NCBI GenBank assembly: GCA_012862575.1
Contig: BLSF01000028.1
Coordinates: 457,644-521,643 of the forward strand
DNA: 64,000 bases
From: Parietichytrium sp. I65-24A
Lineage: Eukaryota; Sar; Bigyra; Thraustochytrida; Thraustochytriidae
Direction: 5' to 3'
Translations under genes and position numbers: made by a program
In this document: positions 40,669-50,958 of the stretch, piece after piece
Position numbering within the stretch: the first letter of the stretch is position 1
Layout of the letters: the number at the start of each line of letters is the position of its first letter
The notes under the pieces: generated by a model
What the model was told of the DNA's origin: nothing
What the model saw: only the letters and a program-made list of their open reading frames with translations
Databases searched by the model: none

Positions 40669-42991
40669 CTTGTTCTTGTTCTCTTGTGCAACTTTGTTGT
40701 TTCCTTCCAATCTCGTCGTGAGTTCTGGGTCTGCTCACGTTGTCAACAGAGGAGAAAGTCTGCGTCCGTCTCCATGTATCTCATCTACTTGCTCGCGTCC
40801 TGGCTAGTGAGACGGGTACTCGTACCTCTGCAGGTTAGATTCTCTTAGGATTTGTAAAAGATAATTTCACTTCCTTCAGCACATTTCAGTACCCACGTAA
40901 GGGGTCAACTACACGACTCGGCAATGTGTCTGTAGCTGCATAAACGCTTTTATACATTCTTTTTTGACTGTGAATCCTGATTCTGGTCTTCGTACTCTCT
41001 ATTCTCGAGATGGGAACTCTTCTCAACTCCACCCCCCTGGACAAAGATTCTTCACAGTAACTTCTCAGTATTCTCTACTACCCAAGCGCCTAGTTCAGAG
41101 GGCCTTTTCCGAAGGCAGCAAGACTGTAACTTTATGGAATTTGGATTACCAGTAAGCTCACTTCTCATGTCTGTTTGGCACCTCTTCCGTTGCTACCGCG
41201 CGGTCTATTGAAATGCCCTTGCCCTCTGTCTTGCTGCTTGTAGATCAGCCGTCATCCACTCTTGGAGATGGAGATGATTCGCCAAGCTTGGAGAGCCTTC
41301 AAGTTTTCCCTTTTCTTACCGGCAATATAGCAGAATCGTACCTGTGCTCATGGTCTACCCTCGCTGAGAAACCACCAGAGGAGAAGGCAAGAGCGCTCGG
41401 AGTATCGCCCTGGCTACACTGGCTAGGGGAAATTGCATTACATGCACTAGGTACTGGTACTATTGCTGTCCTGTAGTTCCAGTGGCATTAACTGATCCTA
41501 TGAGATGCACCCCAACAACTCAACCTGACCATTACTACCATTACTACCCATCGTAGAGAGAGTCTCGGTGTTTCTGCAGTTCTGACTGTGAGGAGAGAGA
41601 AATCGACGGACATAATTGCATTGACGTGACATGCAAGCTCAGTTCTTCTGCTGCCTCAGTCACAGCAAACCGTGACGCACTCACAGTCGGTTCACGTAGC
41701 TGACAAATGTGACGGCGTCGGTGCGAGAAAATCCAATCAGTCTGAGCGTGAGCAGTTCTTCTCAAGAGTGTTGTGCTTTCAATCATGATGTTGGCATCTC
41801 CAAGCGCACACATCCGTGGTGCTTCTACTGCAAAGGAAGACTTGCGTTTTAGAACTCGGGCTCGTCCGAGAGGTGTCAGACTCGGAGGTGTAAGACGCAG
41901 CGCACACCAACCCAACATCTCTTGCTTCTCCTGAAATTCTGAATTTTGAAAGTGCGCTGCGAGACGAATGTAAAACTGTGCTTCTTGTTTCTTCGATGTG
42001 CTGTTTTTTTGACACATCTCGCAACATCTCGCAACTCGGAATGCCAGGATGGTTCTGCGATTCTCCGCCCCTGGCTATGGGCAAACAGTAGGCCCAATGC
42101 TGCGTAGTTGAGACTAGCAACTGCGTTTCGATTTTCATCAAATTCAACGCTTTTACCTTTTATTTCACTTTTGCGCAGGTCCTGGCACTGATCGTTGACA
42201 TAGGTTGACATGCTCTTCACAACTGACAGCTCGCTGCAACTGAACTGCAGCTCAATTAGAAGATACGCAAGTTTGCTTCTTTTTGGCCTCGATTGAGAGC
42301 GTTGCGCTGTACCGGTACTAGAGAGTTTAGTTACAACAAAATGGTACCGGTACCCGTTTGCGCCGCGGTCAGTCCCTGCAACTGTTCTGGCGCTTTGAGC
42401 CAATCCAGACCGCTTTAATCTCTGGTTGGCCAGACAATGTCAAGTCCTGGTCTTCCTCCATGTAAAACTCGGAATCTACGAAACGGTAAGCATTTGGACG
42501 GTTTGAGTTCGTATCTTTGCTTGAGTAATACGTACAATGGCGTTCATAGTCTTTCACTCGAACGGAAAGCAAGAAAGGCCATCCGAGCGCTCGTTCCGTT
42601 GGACCAAGAGCTCCAAAAAAAACCGAGGCCCGACTCTGATTAGTTGTCGACCTCGTTGTGCAAAATATTAAATTTTGCAAAATCCGGCGAATTTCTTGAT
42701 CCATGTAGATTATGATAGATCTTCTTTTGAAGATGCAAAGGCAAAAGTTTAGTAAACACGATTTGGATATCGGCTGAGTACCGGTACTCTGTCAAGGAGA
42801 ACGTACTGTAACTCGGCGATTAAGAAACGCCAAGATGCGGCATGTGAGGAGTTGTAACTTCGCAAAGCAAAAAAGAAGGGACTGTGATTGGCGAAACGCC
42901 AGCTTGATTTCCCTCGGTACGCCTTTGATTGGGCTCAGTCCTTGTGCGTGCAAGTGTTTGTTTCTCTTTTAGTGTCAAAGTGAGCGCCAAA
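40669..42991. other. Intergenic region, 2.3 kb
   Basis: No supported gene. Dyad motif variants with a GGTACC core lie at about 42309-42318, 42343-42354 and 42776-42789; others are at about 40815-40826 and 41450-41460. Open frames occur on the minus strand at 41876-42403 and 42369-42704 (the latter 111 codons with an ATG), and on the plus strand at 41213-41476. They overlap in different frames, lack domains, and I treat them as chance or decayed sequence. The region must include the promoter of glutamine synthetase and the 3' end of the elongase transcript. Confidence 0.4.
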
Positions 42992-43795
42992 TTAATCTGC
43001 TTTGGATTTCTTGGACTTGGAGATTAGGTATTGGGTGACGTAAAAATTCAAAAACAGCACGAGGTATGAGATCACCAGCAAGTACGGTGTACAGTACTCC
43101 CAAAAGTGTGTGTCTGTGTTTGAATCGCACTGATAAACATAGATCATCGAATGCAGCCAGATGCTGAAGAGAAATTGGACGATCTGCATCTGTGTGATAA
43201 GCTTGCGAAAGGCTCTTGGAAATGGCTTGTAGTAGTGCAGGTACATGACAGTGTGCACAAGAGCGTTAACCGCGACGCCGTATTTGATGGATGATTTAAA
43301 AGTGTGGTCGACGGCGTACAGCCAAAATGTCGTCGTATGGTGAAGCCAATGCAAGAACCGAACGTTACTTCCCTTGAGCACCAGCAGAACTGTGTCGAAC
43401 CACTCCCACACTTTCGACAGCAAGAATGCAAAAGAAACCGCCTCAAAGTGCGGGTGTCTAATAGGCGAACAAGTGAGCGATTGGAGAGAAACAAAGTGGT
43501 GCTCTGAGAGCATCATCCAGGACGAGTATAGAAATACCAACCCCGAGAACATTGCAAGTAAAAGATTGTGCACCGACTGAAGCCTAAGCAGCGGTTTCAG
43601 CAATGGCCGTCCCACATAGGCTACGACCAACGTTGCGCAGTACAAAAGAGACGACGAAAGCAGTATTCCGATGCTCTCTGATTGACTCAAGCGTCGCTCC
43701 CCGATGAAACTACTACCCTGGCCATAATCAATCTGCCACTTGAACTGCCTCAGAGCTGCGTCAGCTTGGGCCCAGCTTTTCGGAAAATCATCCAT
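42992..43795 (-). CDS. ELO-family fatty acid elongase (3-ketoacyl-CoA synthase)
   Basis: This is a 267-residue intronless membrane protein of typical ELO length. It catalyses the condensing step of acyl-CoA elongation in the ER. ELO hallmarks are KVWEWFDTVLLVLKG, the histidine box HWLHH at residues 149-153, NALVHTVMYLHYY and TQMQIVQF, with about seven hydrophobic segments. The C-terminus is Lys-rich (SKSKKSKAD), consistent with ER retention. The first ATG is 43795 (GCGATGG context); upstream frame without ATG is excluded. The chain-length specificity cannot be read; together with the front-end desaturase at the other end of the window it fits PUFA synthesis. Confidence 0.94.
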   Translation of the reverse strand: MDDFPKSWAQADAALRQFKWQIDYGQGSSFIGERRLSQSESIGILLSSSLLYCATLVVAYVGRPLLKPLLRLQSVHNLLLAMFSGLVFLYSSWMMLSEHHFVSLQSLTCSPIRHPHFEAVSFAFLLSKVWEWFDTVLLVLKGSNVRFLHWLHHTTTFWLYAVDHTFKSSIKYGVAVNALVHTVMYLHYYKPFPRAFRKLITQMQIVQFLFSIWLHSMIYVYQCDSNTDTHFWEYCTPYLLVISYLVLFLNFYVTQYLISKSKKSKAD

Positions 43796-43949
43796 CGCGC
43801 GGCGCGACCTTTGAATAGATCGTAACCCACAACGTCGTTCGCACTTGAGCACCGCTTGCGCAAACACCACCTCACAACACCGTTCCAGTCAAAGTTCCCA
43901 GCGCTCTTAACACTCTGCAAGGCAAGCCAACCGCGCGGAAGACTCGCGG

Positions 43950-43992
43950 TGCCACTATGCCACTATGCCACGCACTATGCCGCTATGCCGCT
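43950..43992. repeat. Short tandem repeat, CTATGCC units
   Basis: About five imperfect 8-9 bp units ending in CTATGCC or ATGCC, upstream of the elongase start codon and divergent OS-9-like gene. Confidence 0.8.
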
Positions 43993-44150
43993 GCGCCCAG
44001 GATCTCGCAGCTCCCCCTCAGCGCCGTCCGCAGTCAACCCACTTGATTTGACAAGTGAAAAATATCTGTCCAATCTGTCCTGAAGTTCCTGAAGCATGTG
44101 TGTAAAGTTGGCTCTACAAAGTTGGCTACGATCCCGCGAACATTCACGCA

Positions 44151-44180
44151 CCCAAGACATCCCAAGACATCCCAAGACGT
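44151..44180. repeat. Three 10 bp tandem repeats
   Basis: Units CCCAAGACAT, CCCAAGACAT and CCCAAGACGT in direct succession, in the divergent region between the elongase and OS-9-like genes. Confidence 0.9.
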
Positions 44181-44406
44181 CGTACTGAGAGAGGGTAACA
44201 GCAAGCAAGGACGAAGGAGTAACTAGTCGAAGTAGAAAGAAGTTACAACCAAGTAATGTCAGAGATGTCAGCTTATTGGGAGCCGACTCCAACCTGAAAA
44301 AGTTTAATAAAGGTGACCTCGCGACGCGAAGCTGCGGGCAAGCTGGGTGAGAGCTTTTCGAGCCGCGCGTGGAACTTCGAGGCGGAAGCGCCGGTTCTGC
44401 CGAACC

Positions 44407-45531
44407 ATGAAGGTGAGGGATCTCATATGCACGTTGTGCCTGCTTTTAGGGCTCGCGCGGGCAGTCGATTACGATGACGATTACGAGGACGAGGAGGCAC
44501 TGCCTGCGAAGCAGCAACCGAATGCAGCGAAAGAGCAATTCGTCGCTGAGCAACCAATAGCAGCAATGAAGGAGACATTCAACACCAATGCGAGGCTAGA
44601 CGCTGGTGCAGGCAAGGACCCGCGTGCTAGCGCGCCTCTATTCATAGGCAAAGACGAGGAGGGGTCCAATATGATCAAGATAAAGAGTAAACGATCTACC
44701 TCTTCCGTGTACACGTGTGAGTTCAAATACACCACGCGATCGGAATCACAAGGTGACTCGTCCGCAAGGCAAAATAATAATCAGCAGCCACAGCAGGCTT
44801 TTCCTGGTATTCACAGAGACGTGGAATCGATTCTTGGAAAACTAAGCGGAATTTGCATCCGAAAAACAATGGACTATTGGAAGTATGAACTTTGCTTTGA
44901 CTCCAAAATTACACAATCTCATGGTCGCGACTCTTTCATCTTGGGCACTTACAGCGGAATTGAAGGCGCCTCCCAAATGTACGAAGATGGGACCTTGTGC
45001 GAAGCATTGACCGGGCGAGTTGGCCGCCAGTCTCAAGTGGAATTCGTGTGCGATAGCTCTCTGCGACTGTTGAGCGTGGAGGAGGTGAGCACCTGCTCTT
45101 ACAAAATTTACGTTTCAACTCCAGTCGTCTGCGGGCACCCTGACTTCTTGCAGAGTACGCGAACTGTTTCCGGGAGAGGGTCGGGGGGAGATTCTCGTCC
45201 GCCACAGGACGAATGGTTTTTGGAGCTGGCTGAGATGGATGCTGGCCAGCTGGCGTGTTCCGTCCAATCGCTCAAGCCAGACTCCGACCTGCACTTCCAT
45301 GAATTCGATCTCAGTCTCTCAGCTGTGAACATGGACGTTGAGCTGAAGCAGGAATACGAAGTTGCGAGGACCAAAGAAAGGCGCCCGCTTCAAAAGACTG
45401 AAAAGCACTATGCGGTCCAAAGAAGCAATGAAAATACCAAGATATCGCTCACATCCGGCCGCTCGTTCCCAGGCCAATTGTTCTACGCTGTCGTGCAAGT
45501 CGTGCCAACGGCTCTGCAGATGGATGTCTAG
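44407..45531 (+). CDS. OS-9/Yos9-type ER lectin with MRH domain
   Basis: This is a 374-residue protein with a clear signal peptide (MKVRDLICTLCLLLGLARA) followed by an acidic segment. An MRH (mannose-6-phosphate receptor homology) domain starts near C150: CIRKTMDYWKYELCFDSK, then GTYSG, the GxLC-like segment DGTLCEALTGR, CDSSLRLLSVEEVSTCSYKI and a closing Cys. The WxYExC pattern is that of OS-9/XTP3-B/Yos9, lectins that hand misfolded glycoproteins to the ERAD ubiquitin ligase. Glucosidase II beta is the main alternative but has LDLa and EF-hand regions not seen here. No clear HDEL-type end. The first good ATG is 44407 (ACCATGA). It ends 88 bp from the convergent MORN gene. Confidence 0.85.
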   Translation: MKVRDLICTLCLLLGLARAVDYDDDYEDEEALPAKQQPNAAKEQFVAEQPIAAMKETFNTNARLDAGAGKDPRASAPLFIGKDEEGSNMIKIKSKRSTSSVYTCEFKYTTRSESQGDSSARQNNNQQPQQAFPGIHRDVESILGKLSGICIRKTMDYWKYELCFDSKITQSHGRDSFILGTYSGIEGASQMYEDGTLCEALTGRVGRQSQVEFVCDSSLRLLSVEEVSTCSYKIYVSTPVVCGHPDFLQSTRTVSGRGSGGDSRPPQDEWFLELAEMDAGQLACSVQSLKPDSDLHFHEFDLSLSAVNMDVELKQEYEVARTKERRPLQKTEKHYAVQRSNENTKISLTSGRSFPGQLFYAVVQVVPTALQMDV

Positions 45532-45619
45532 CCTGCCAATTTCGACAGCCAGACGTGCAAATGTATTTGTTTCTGTAAAATAGATGGCCTGATAAAACCC
45601 ACAACAGAATTGACGATGA

Positions 45620-46840
45620 TTACTTCTTTGCACCTGGCTTCGGTTTCTTTCCAGAGCCCTCCGGGCCGACAATTCGAATCGTGCAGTAGCTTGTCGTCAA
45701 ACGCTCCTCGTCGCGCAGTCCGATGGTAACGTCCTCCGCGACAAACGTGTAGACCGACCCTATTGCTAGAAACTCGGGAACTAGATCGGTCTCTGTCAGC
45801 CTTGCGACACCGCCATCTGACTCCGTATGGAATATTTCTACTTGCCGATCCAAATCTGAATTATCTTGCTCCTCACCCACCTCGCCTGGGACGGGCAAGC
45901 CTTTGCCTTTGACGAAGAAACCAATCATGCGACCGCTCTCTTCGCAAACAATATGCTTGGCAATATTTGACAACGAGAGTGTTAGAGGGTCGCAAGTGAG
46001 CGCCGCCGCGCAAAAGTAGGTGCTCCATGGCTTTCCAACTTCGACATCTACTACACAGTTCGGGTCGACAACGTCTGCATCGTCTAGCGCAGGGTTCTCT
46101 GACTCTTGTGGAGCTTCGTTTGGCTGACCTTCGTCGCTTTCGGCAACGCGGCCAGCAAGCACTTGCGCAGGCACGCGAACGCTGAGAGAGCGAGGCTCCT
46201 TGCTCGGCACATCATCATGCCATATCCCATTATAAGTTATTCCAGTTACCCCGTCAACAAACTTTCCTTTTCCAGAGCGCTTGCCCGCTATCCATTCGCC
46301 TTCGTACACGTCGTGACCAATCCCGTTTGGGGCATCTTCGTTGGTCCAAACAGCTTTTCCGAAGCCGTGCTGAGCATCCTCCTTCCACTCGCCGTCATAC
46401 ATATCCCCATTCACGCATTCTAGCACCCCGCGGCCATCTTTCGCGTTATTCTGAAACTCTCCGACAAAGTGGTCGCCAGAGGCGGTCCATTCCTCCCCGT
46501 TCCCACACCTCATGTTCGCCACCCACGCCCCCAGATAGCGCGAGCCGTCTTCCTGCCACTGCTCGCCTTGGCCGTGCTTCTCCCCGAGTCGGAATTCCCC
46601 CTCGTACCTCCAACCGGGCCAACATTTGACGCCGAGGCCAGTTATCTCTCCGTCGCTGAAGTGGCCCTCGTAGAACGCCTCCTCACCGCGCACCGTGCCC
46701 AGGCTCAAGCGCCCGTGGCCCTGCCGCTTCCCGTTCTCCCATGCGCCATGGTACCTGAAAACACCGCCGTACGTGCAAGACCCCTTGCCGTGCCGCACCC
46801 CTGCGCCGTCAACCTCGCCCGTGTACTGCTGCTGCCACAT
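45620..46840 (-). CDS. MORN-repeat protein
   Basis: This is a 406-residue intronless protein. Residues about 6-215 are a run of roughly eight MORN motifs, recognisable as YxGxWxxGxxxGxG (for example YHGAWENGKRQGHG, YEGEFRLGEKHGQG, YDGEWKEDAQHGFG). The C-terminal half (about 250-400) is a separate region with VDVEVGKPWSTYFC and no family I recognise; it ends in a Lys/Pro-rich tail. MORN repeats mediate membrane or protein contact in cytoskeletal and ciliary proteins and in some lipid kinases; no kinase domain is present. The ATG is at 46840. Confidence 0.88.
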   Translation of the reverse strand: MWQQQYTGEVDGAGVRHGKGSCTYGGVFRYHGAWENGKRQGHGRLSLGTVRGEEAFYEGHFSDGEITGLGVKCWPGWRYEGEFRLGEKHGQGEQWQEDGSRYLGAWVANMRCGNGEEWTASGDHFVGEFQNNAKDGRGVLECVNGDMYDGEWKEDAQHGFGKAVWTNEDAPNGIGHDVYEGEWIAGKRSGKGKFVDGVTGITYNGIWHDDVPSKEPRSLSVRVPAQVLAGRVAESDEGQPNEAPQESENPALDDADVVDPNCVVDVEVGKPWSTYFCAAALTCDPLTLSLSNIAKHIVCEESGRMIGFFVKGKGLPVPGEVGEEQDNSDLDRQVEIFHTESDGGVARLTETDLVPEFLAIGSVYTFVAEDVTIGLRDEERLTTSYCTIRIVGPEGSGKKPKPGAKK

Positions 46841-48654
46841 GGCTATCCGGACAGATTCGCTACGCCGTTGTTATCCTTCCGCGCGACGACACGCTAGACT
46901 CGCGCCAACCTTTTCCCGCCCTCCTCCTCGGCACCACGCACATGCGCTCCTGTGCCCGTAGCTCCGGACCCTTTCAAGTTCAGGTTCGAAGTTCCAACTC
47001 AAACGAACGGCTACTTTCGCTAAGAGTAGATAGGCTGCGACTAGGTGCTCCATCATATCATCTTGTCATTGTCATTCATGTTCATGTTCATGTCCATGAT
47101 GTATGTGTAGTGTTTGAAATTGGAGAGGGAGGTGCTGGCGACTGTTCAACTGTTCAACTGTTGGCGCTTTGCAAAGTGTGCTTAGCCTGTTTAGCTTCGC
47201 TTGTTCCCCAACCCCCCGAGTCGTTTTGAAGTATGATGCGATCGGGCCTGGGATTGTGAATTGTGAATTGAACCGAAGACGAAGGCTTGAGTGACTGTGA
47301 ACAAAATGGTGCCCTCGTTTTTTTTTGGAATGTTGACTCTGCATAGACATAGACGGCGCGATTGGCCGCAATGGAAGAACTGCACGCATCGAAATCGCAG
47401 GTAGAAAATATGTTTTCAGTTTGGAATATTAAAAGTACATCATCATCTCCTTCCACCAAAGGTAAGGTGTATGTTCTCCATGAAAAGACTTGTCACCATG
47501 AATGCCTCCCACCCTTACAGCGGCAAGTAATGTGTGAAAGGGTTCTTGTGGATGCCACAGTGGCAAGACGCGCCATGTCGTCCAGTGTGATTCTGACACT
47601 GCGAACCCGGAGCAAACGTCGAAGCGGCTTGCCCAAAAGCCAGCAATCTGGCACGCAACGCCTGCATTGATGCGGATGATTGCTCAATCAGAAGCAGTAG
47701 CAACAGAAGAAGAACCACCCGCGAGGGCGGCGAGGGTCTTGCGCATCATTTGGAACAGGAACGGTCGTCGAATGCGCCTCGGCCTTTGACGGCGACTTTC
47801 TAAGCTTTCGCTTCACCTTTGCTTTCAACTTCCTCATGTACATCATCGTTCCGTGTTCGCTTGTCTCGATTCGAGGGTTTCGGGTTTGCTCTTCCTCTCA
47901 CGCTCTCCAGCTTGCTGGTCCCTCGGGAACGCTGAGGCCAATTCGATTACAGGACTTCCTTCCTTAAGAGCTGACTAACATACGTTGTAATGCTTCGCTA
48001 TTTGAAGACCACTATTACATTTCGTCACTTTTTTCCACTGGACAGATTCCACAGGCTTTTTCAATGAACGTTTCTCCGCACTCGTCTGTTACTCGAGTAC
48101 ACATCGCTGTTCCCCAAAACCCCGTTCCTCGACTTTTTCCCGCGGCTCTTCATTACAATTTTTTTCAAATCTTAGAATTTGGGTTCTCTCGTACTCACAG
48201 GGAGCACCTGTTTCGTTATGACAGTGAACGGCGAGATAAAAGTACATGAGACTCACTGTCAATCCGATTCTGACAATTCAACACAACAAATCATCTTCCG
48301 GCAAGAGCAACCAAAGGTACACATTTGCCAGCAGCGCACTCGTCCAGCGAAGAAGTCTTGTACTGACTGTGAGTACGCACATCAGTTCATGCAAAACAAG
48401 TCGAATTTTGGAGGACACGTTACACACTTGCACACATCAGGCGTACCTACTAGTAGGTACTATCACTCTCTTATGTGTGCGAGATTGTGCAAGATTGGCT
48501 CGCAAGTGTTTTGTGCGAGAAAGGAGAATGGGAGTCGCATTGAGAGACGAGAGACGCTCGCGTTTGCATTTGGGTTTACCTCCAGGAGTTCGCGCTCTGA
48601 AGCATAGCGACCAGACGGCCTTGCACATCGGCCTACCGTACCCGCAGAGCCACC
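46841..48654. promoter_or_regulatory. Divergent intergenic region, 1.8 kb
   Basis: No supported gene between the MORN and SWIM-RING genes. Small repeats: TTCATG units near 47074-47095 and ACTGTTCA units near 47141-47163. Motif-like GTACTGACTGTGAGTAC lies near 48359-48375. Open frames of about 100 codons (for example 47362-47670) have no domain. Confidence 0.4.
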
Positions 48655-49386
48655 ATGGAGAGGATAGAAAGGTCGATCTCTGAGCCGATCCAAATGCTCA
48701 AAGCGCAGGAGAACGGGGAAAACTGGATATTCAGTGTGCGCGGCTCGTCGTTCGAGCAGTACACGGTCTGCATCGGGCGGAATCGGGTGTCTTGCACGTG
48801 CCCGGACAACCGGTACAGACGCGTTGCGTGCAAGCACATGTACTTTATCCTCACCAAAGTGTTGAACGATGTTCGCCTTGCCGAAAGTTGCAGCAGCTCA
48901 GGTCTGCGCAACCTGTTCACGATATGCCCAAACTTTTCCGAGCGGATGAGGGTACGGCTGTACGGCAGGAGCAGCAGCGCTGAGCCGAAGCGGACCACTT
49001 CGCGCAGCAGTGCTAAGACAGAGAAGATTGACTTGCATGTCAGCGTGGTGCATAAATGGACGAACGATTCGTGTGTTATTTGCTTTGGCACTCCTGGTGG
49101 GCTAGAAGCGTGGAAATGCAACGCATGCCAGCAAGTGAGCGTCCACAAGGCGTGCATGGACAAGTGGTCTGGCGGGTGTCCGATGTGCCGGGCGCCAAAG
49201 TCGCATGAGGGATTACCTTTGAGAGCACACGTTCAACAGCAGGCACCCGCAGGGAGCCAGCAGAACCGCCTCAGCTTTGTACGACGTTTCCGAATATCTA
49301 TGACTGTTTCGGCGGTCGTAGTTTGCGCGGTTCTCGTCCCTATTGCCTTCAAATATTACCGGTATCAGCATGGTGAGCGAACCTGA
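48655..49386 (+). CDS. SWIM zinc finger plus RING protein with C-terminal membrane anchor
   Basis: This is a 243-residue intronless protein. The SWIM finger (CxCxnCxH) is C47, C49, C59 and H61 in SCTCPDNRYRRVACKHM. A RING-type zinc domain follows at about 140-185: CVIC, then KCNAC, VHKAC and CPMC. A hydrophobic segment near 214-233 (MTVSAVVVCAVLVPIAF) followed by a short basic tail suggests a tail anchor. SWIM-RING proteins elsewhere are E3 ubiquitin ligases, so this is probably a membrane-tethered ligase; the target is unknown. The start context (CCACCATGG) is excellent. Confidence 0.85.
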   Translation: MERIERSISEPIQMLKAQENGENWIFSVRGSSFEQYTVCIGRNRVSCTCPDNRYRRVACKHMYFILTKVLNDVRLAESCSSSGLRNLFTICPNFSERMRVRLYGRSSSAEPKRTTSRSSAKTEKIDLHVSVVHKWTNDSCVICFGTPGGLEAWKCNACQQVSVHKACMDKWSGGCPMCRAPKSHEGLPLRAHVQQQAPAGSQQNRLSFVRRFRISMTVSAVVVCAVLVPIAFKYYRYQHGERT

Positions 49387-49979
49387 CACTCAAATTCAAG
49401 GATCTAAACATGTAAAACCAGTGCGTGCTCACATGGCATTCCTTACTCAAGAGCGAGATGTGATTCAGATGTCGACTCCACGTCGCTGCAAAATAGACGA
49501 TGCTCTCGCTCTTCACGAACAAGTTTAGCAAATTGTGACTCGCCGGGCACTGTGAATAACCTTTGAGAATCTTGGGCCACGAAAACGCAACCAGCCTCGA
49601 TCGTGTATCTTGCGCTGTTACCGATTGTACCCGCAAGACTAGGACTGTGCGAGATGGCACACTCAGACAAAGGCTGAGACAAAGGAAAAAGGCTGTATGC
49701 GCACGAGCCTATGAAGTGAACGTCAAAGTACCACTTGCTCACTTTCTCACTTGCTCCGAGGTGTAATCACGTACCACACTTGGACAAATACATAAACAGC
49801 CTTATTTAACAATGACCTTATTCAAGCTACTAGTTAAAACCCCTCAAGTTTTCGTCCGTGTCCTATCTTGATGCAAAACTCGACCCTGAAGTTGGAGTTG
49901 GAGTGAGATGCAGGGGGGCAGGACGAGAGGCAAGGCGTAAGAGTGATCCGGACCGCAAAGGCAACTACGCTTCCACACC
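49387..49979. other. Intergenic region
   Basis: About 590 bp between tandem genes with no recognisable gene. Bases after about 49860 are likely the SDR 5' leader. Confidence 0.4.
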
Positions 49980-50834
49980 ATGTCGCTTCCTCTCGCTGAC
50001 AAGTGCGCTGTGGTTACAGGTGCTGCGAGTGGAATCGGGGCTGCCTCAGCAGCTCTGTTTGCTCGGCAAGGGGCAAAGGTCGTTTGCGCTGACCTCAATG
50101 AAGAGCTCGTGCGCGCGGTGGCGCAGGAGATCAACGACGAGTTTCCAGGGTCGGCGATTGCAATCAAGGCAGATGTAAGCAGTAGGGAGGACACTAAAAA
50201 GGTGGTTGATCTCTGCATTTCCAAGTTTGGCAAAATTGATGTATACTATGCAAACGCTGGAATTCTCAACAGGTTTTGTGCCATTCAAGAGGAGGAAGAG
50301 GATCAGTTCATGCGTGCAATATCTGTCAATACTTTGAGTGTTTTTATGGCTATAAAGTATGCTGGGGCAGAAATGGCGAAAACAGGAGGCGGCTCCATCA
50401 TTTGCACGGCGTCCGTTGCTGCAAAGAGGGCAGACTTGACTCCTTTGCAGTACACCGCCAGTAAGGGAGCTGTTTTGAGTATGATCAAAAGCGCGAACGA
50501 CAGATTCCTTCTTGACAACGTTAGGGTGAACGCAGTTGTGCCAGGTGGAGTAATGACCCCGCTCATGATGTCAGTGGCTCAAACGTTGGAGGAGGAGGGA
50601 TTGCACCTCAAGGGTTATGACCACCGCCGGTTTCCACCAATCATGCCAGAAGATATTGCGTCCGTTGTTGCTTTCCTGGCCAGCGATTCATCCTCCTGCA
50701 TCAAAGGCCAGGCAATCATCGCCGACGGAGGAATGATCAATTCGATGGGTTCTCAACCATATCCCGTTAAGAAAGAAAAATCTCCCCCAAGGCCCCGCGA
50801 AAGAGGTCCGTCGCGCCCATCTGCACGACTCTGA
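49980..50834 (+). CDS. Short-chain dehydrogenase/reductase (classical SDR)
   Basis: This is a 284-residue intronless protein. It has the NAD(P)-binding TGAASGIG near residues 13-20, the structural NAG near 90, the catalytic Ser at about 145, and YTASK with Y158 and K162. D40 at the end of the second strand (VVCADLNEE) suggests NAD(H) preference. It reads as an oxidoreductase of alcohols, steroids or acyl compounds; the substrate cannot be told. After the Rossmann core ends (near IIADGGM) there is a short Pro/Arg-rich tail. The start context (ACCATGT) is good. Confidence 0.92.
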   Translation: MSLPLADKCAVVTGAASGIGAASAALFARQGAKVVCADLNEELVRAVAQEINDEFPGSAIAIKADVSSREDTKKVVDLCISKFGKIDVYYANAGILNRFCAIQEEEEDQFMRAISVNTLSVFMAIKYAGAEMAKTGGGSIICTASVAAKRADLTPLQYTASKGAVLSMIKSANDRFLLDNVRVNAVVPGGVMTPLMMSVAQTLEEEGLHLKGYDHRRFPPIMPEDIASVVAFLASDSSSCIKGQAIIADGGMINSMGSQPYPVKKEKSPPRPRERGPSRPSARL

Positions 50835-50958
50835 AAGTGCCGAGGTGGCGAAGCGCTTCCTGAGCCGTTGTAATTTCTCTTAGCGTTCCTTCTGCTGTTC
50901 GAACACCAACCCCCTTTACCCAAATATCTCATGATATCCAAAAAAAATGAAGGCAAGT

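Larger units (their letters stand above)
43796..44406. promoter_or_regulatory. Divergent promoter region with short tandem repeats
   Basis: About 610 bp between the elongase and OS-9-like starts. It contains an imperfect tandem array of CACTATGCC/GCTATGCC units (about 43950-43992), three copies of CCCAAGACAT/GT (44151-44180), and a near-direct repeat of AAAGTTGGCT (44104-44127). No gene seen. Confidence 0.5.

Noticed and set aside
39796-40848. 350-codon plus-strand open frame
   Set aside because: It is the exact antisense of glutamine synthetase, has no domain, and arises from biased codon use in the real gene.
41876-42704. Minus-strand open frames of 175 and 111 codons between glutamine synthetase and the elongase
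   Set aside because: They overlap each other in different frames, show no domain, and have weak start contexts; could be revisited with RNA data.
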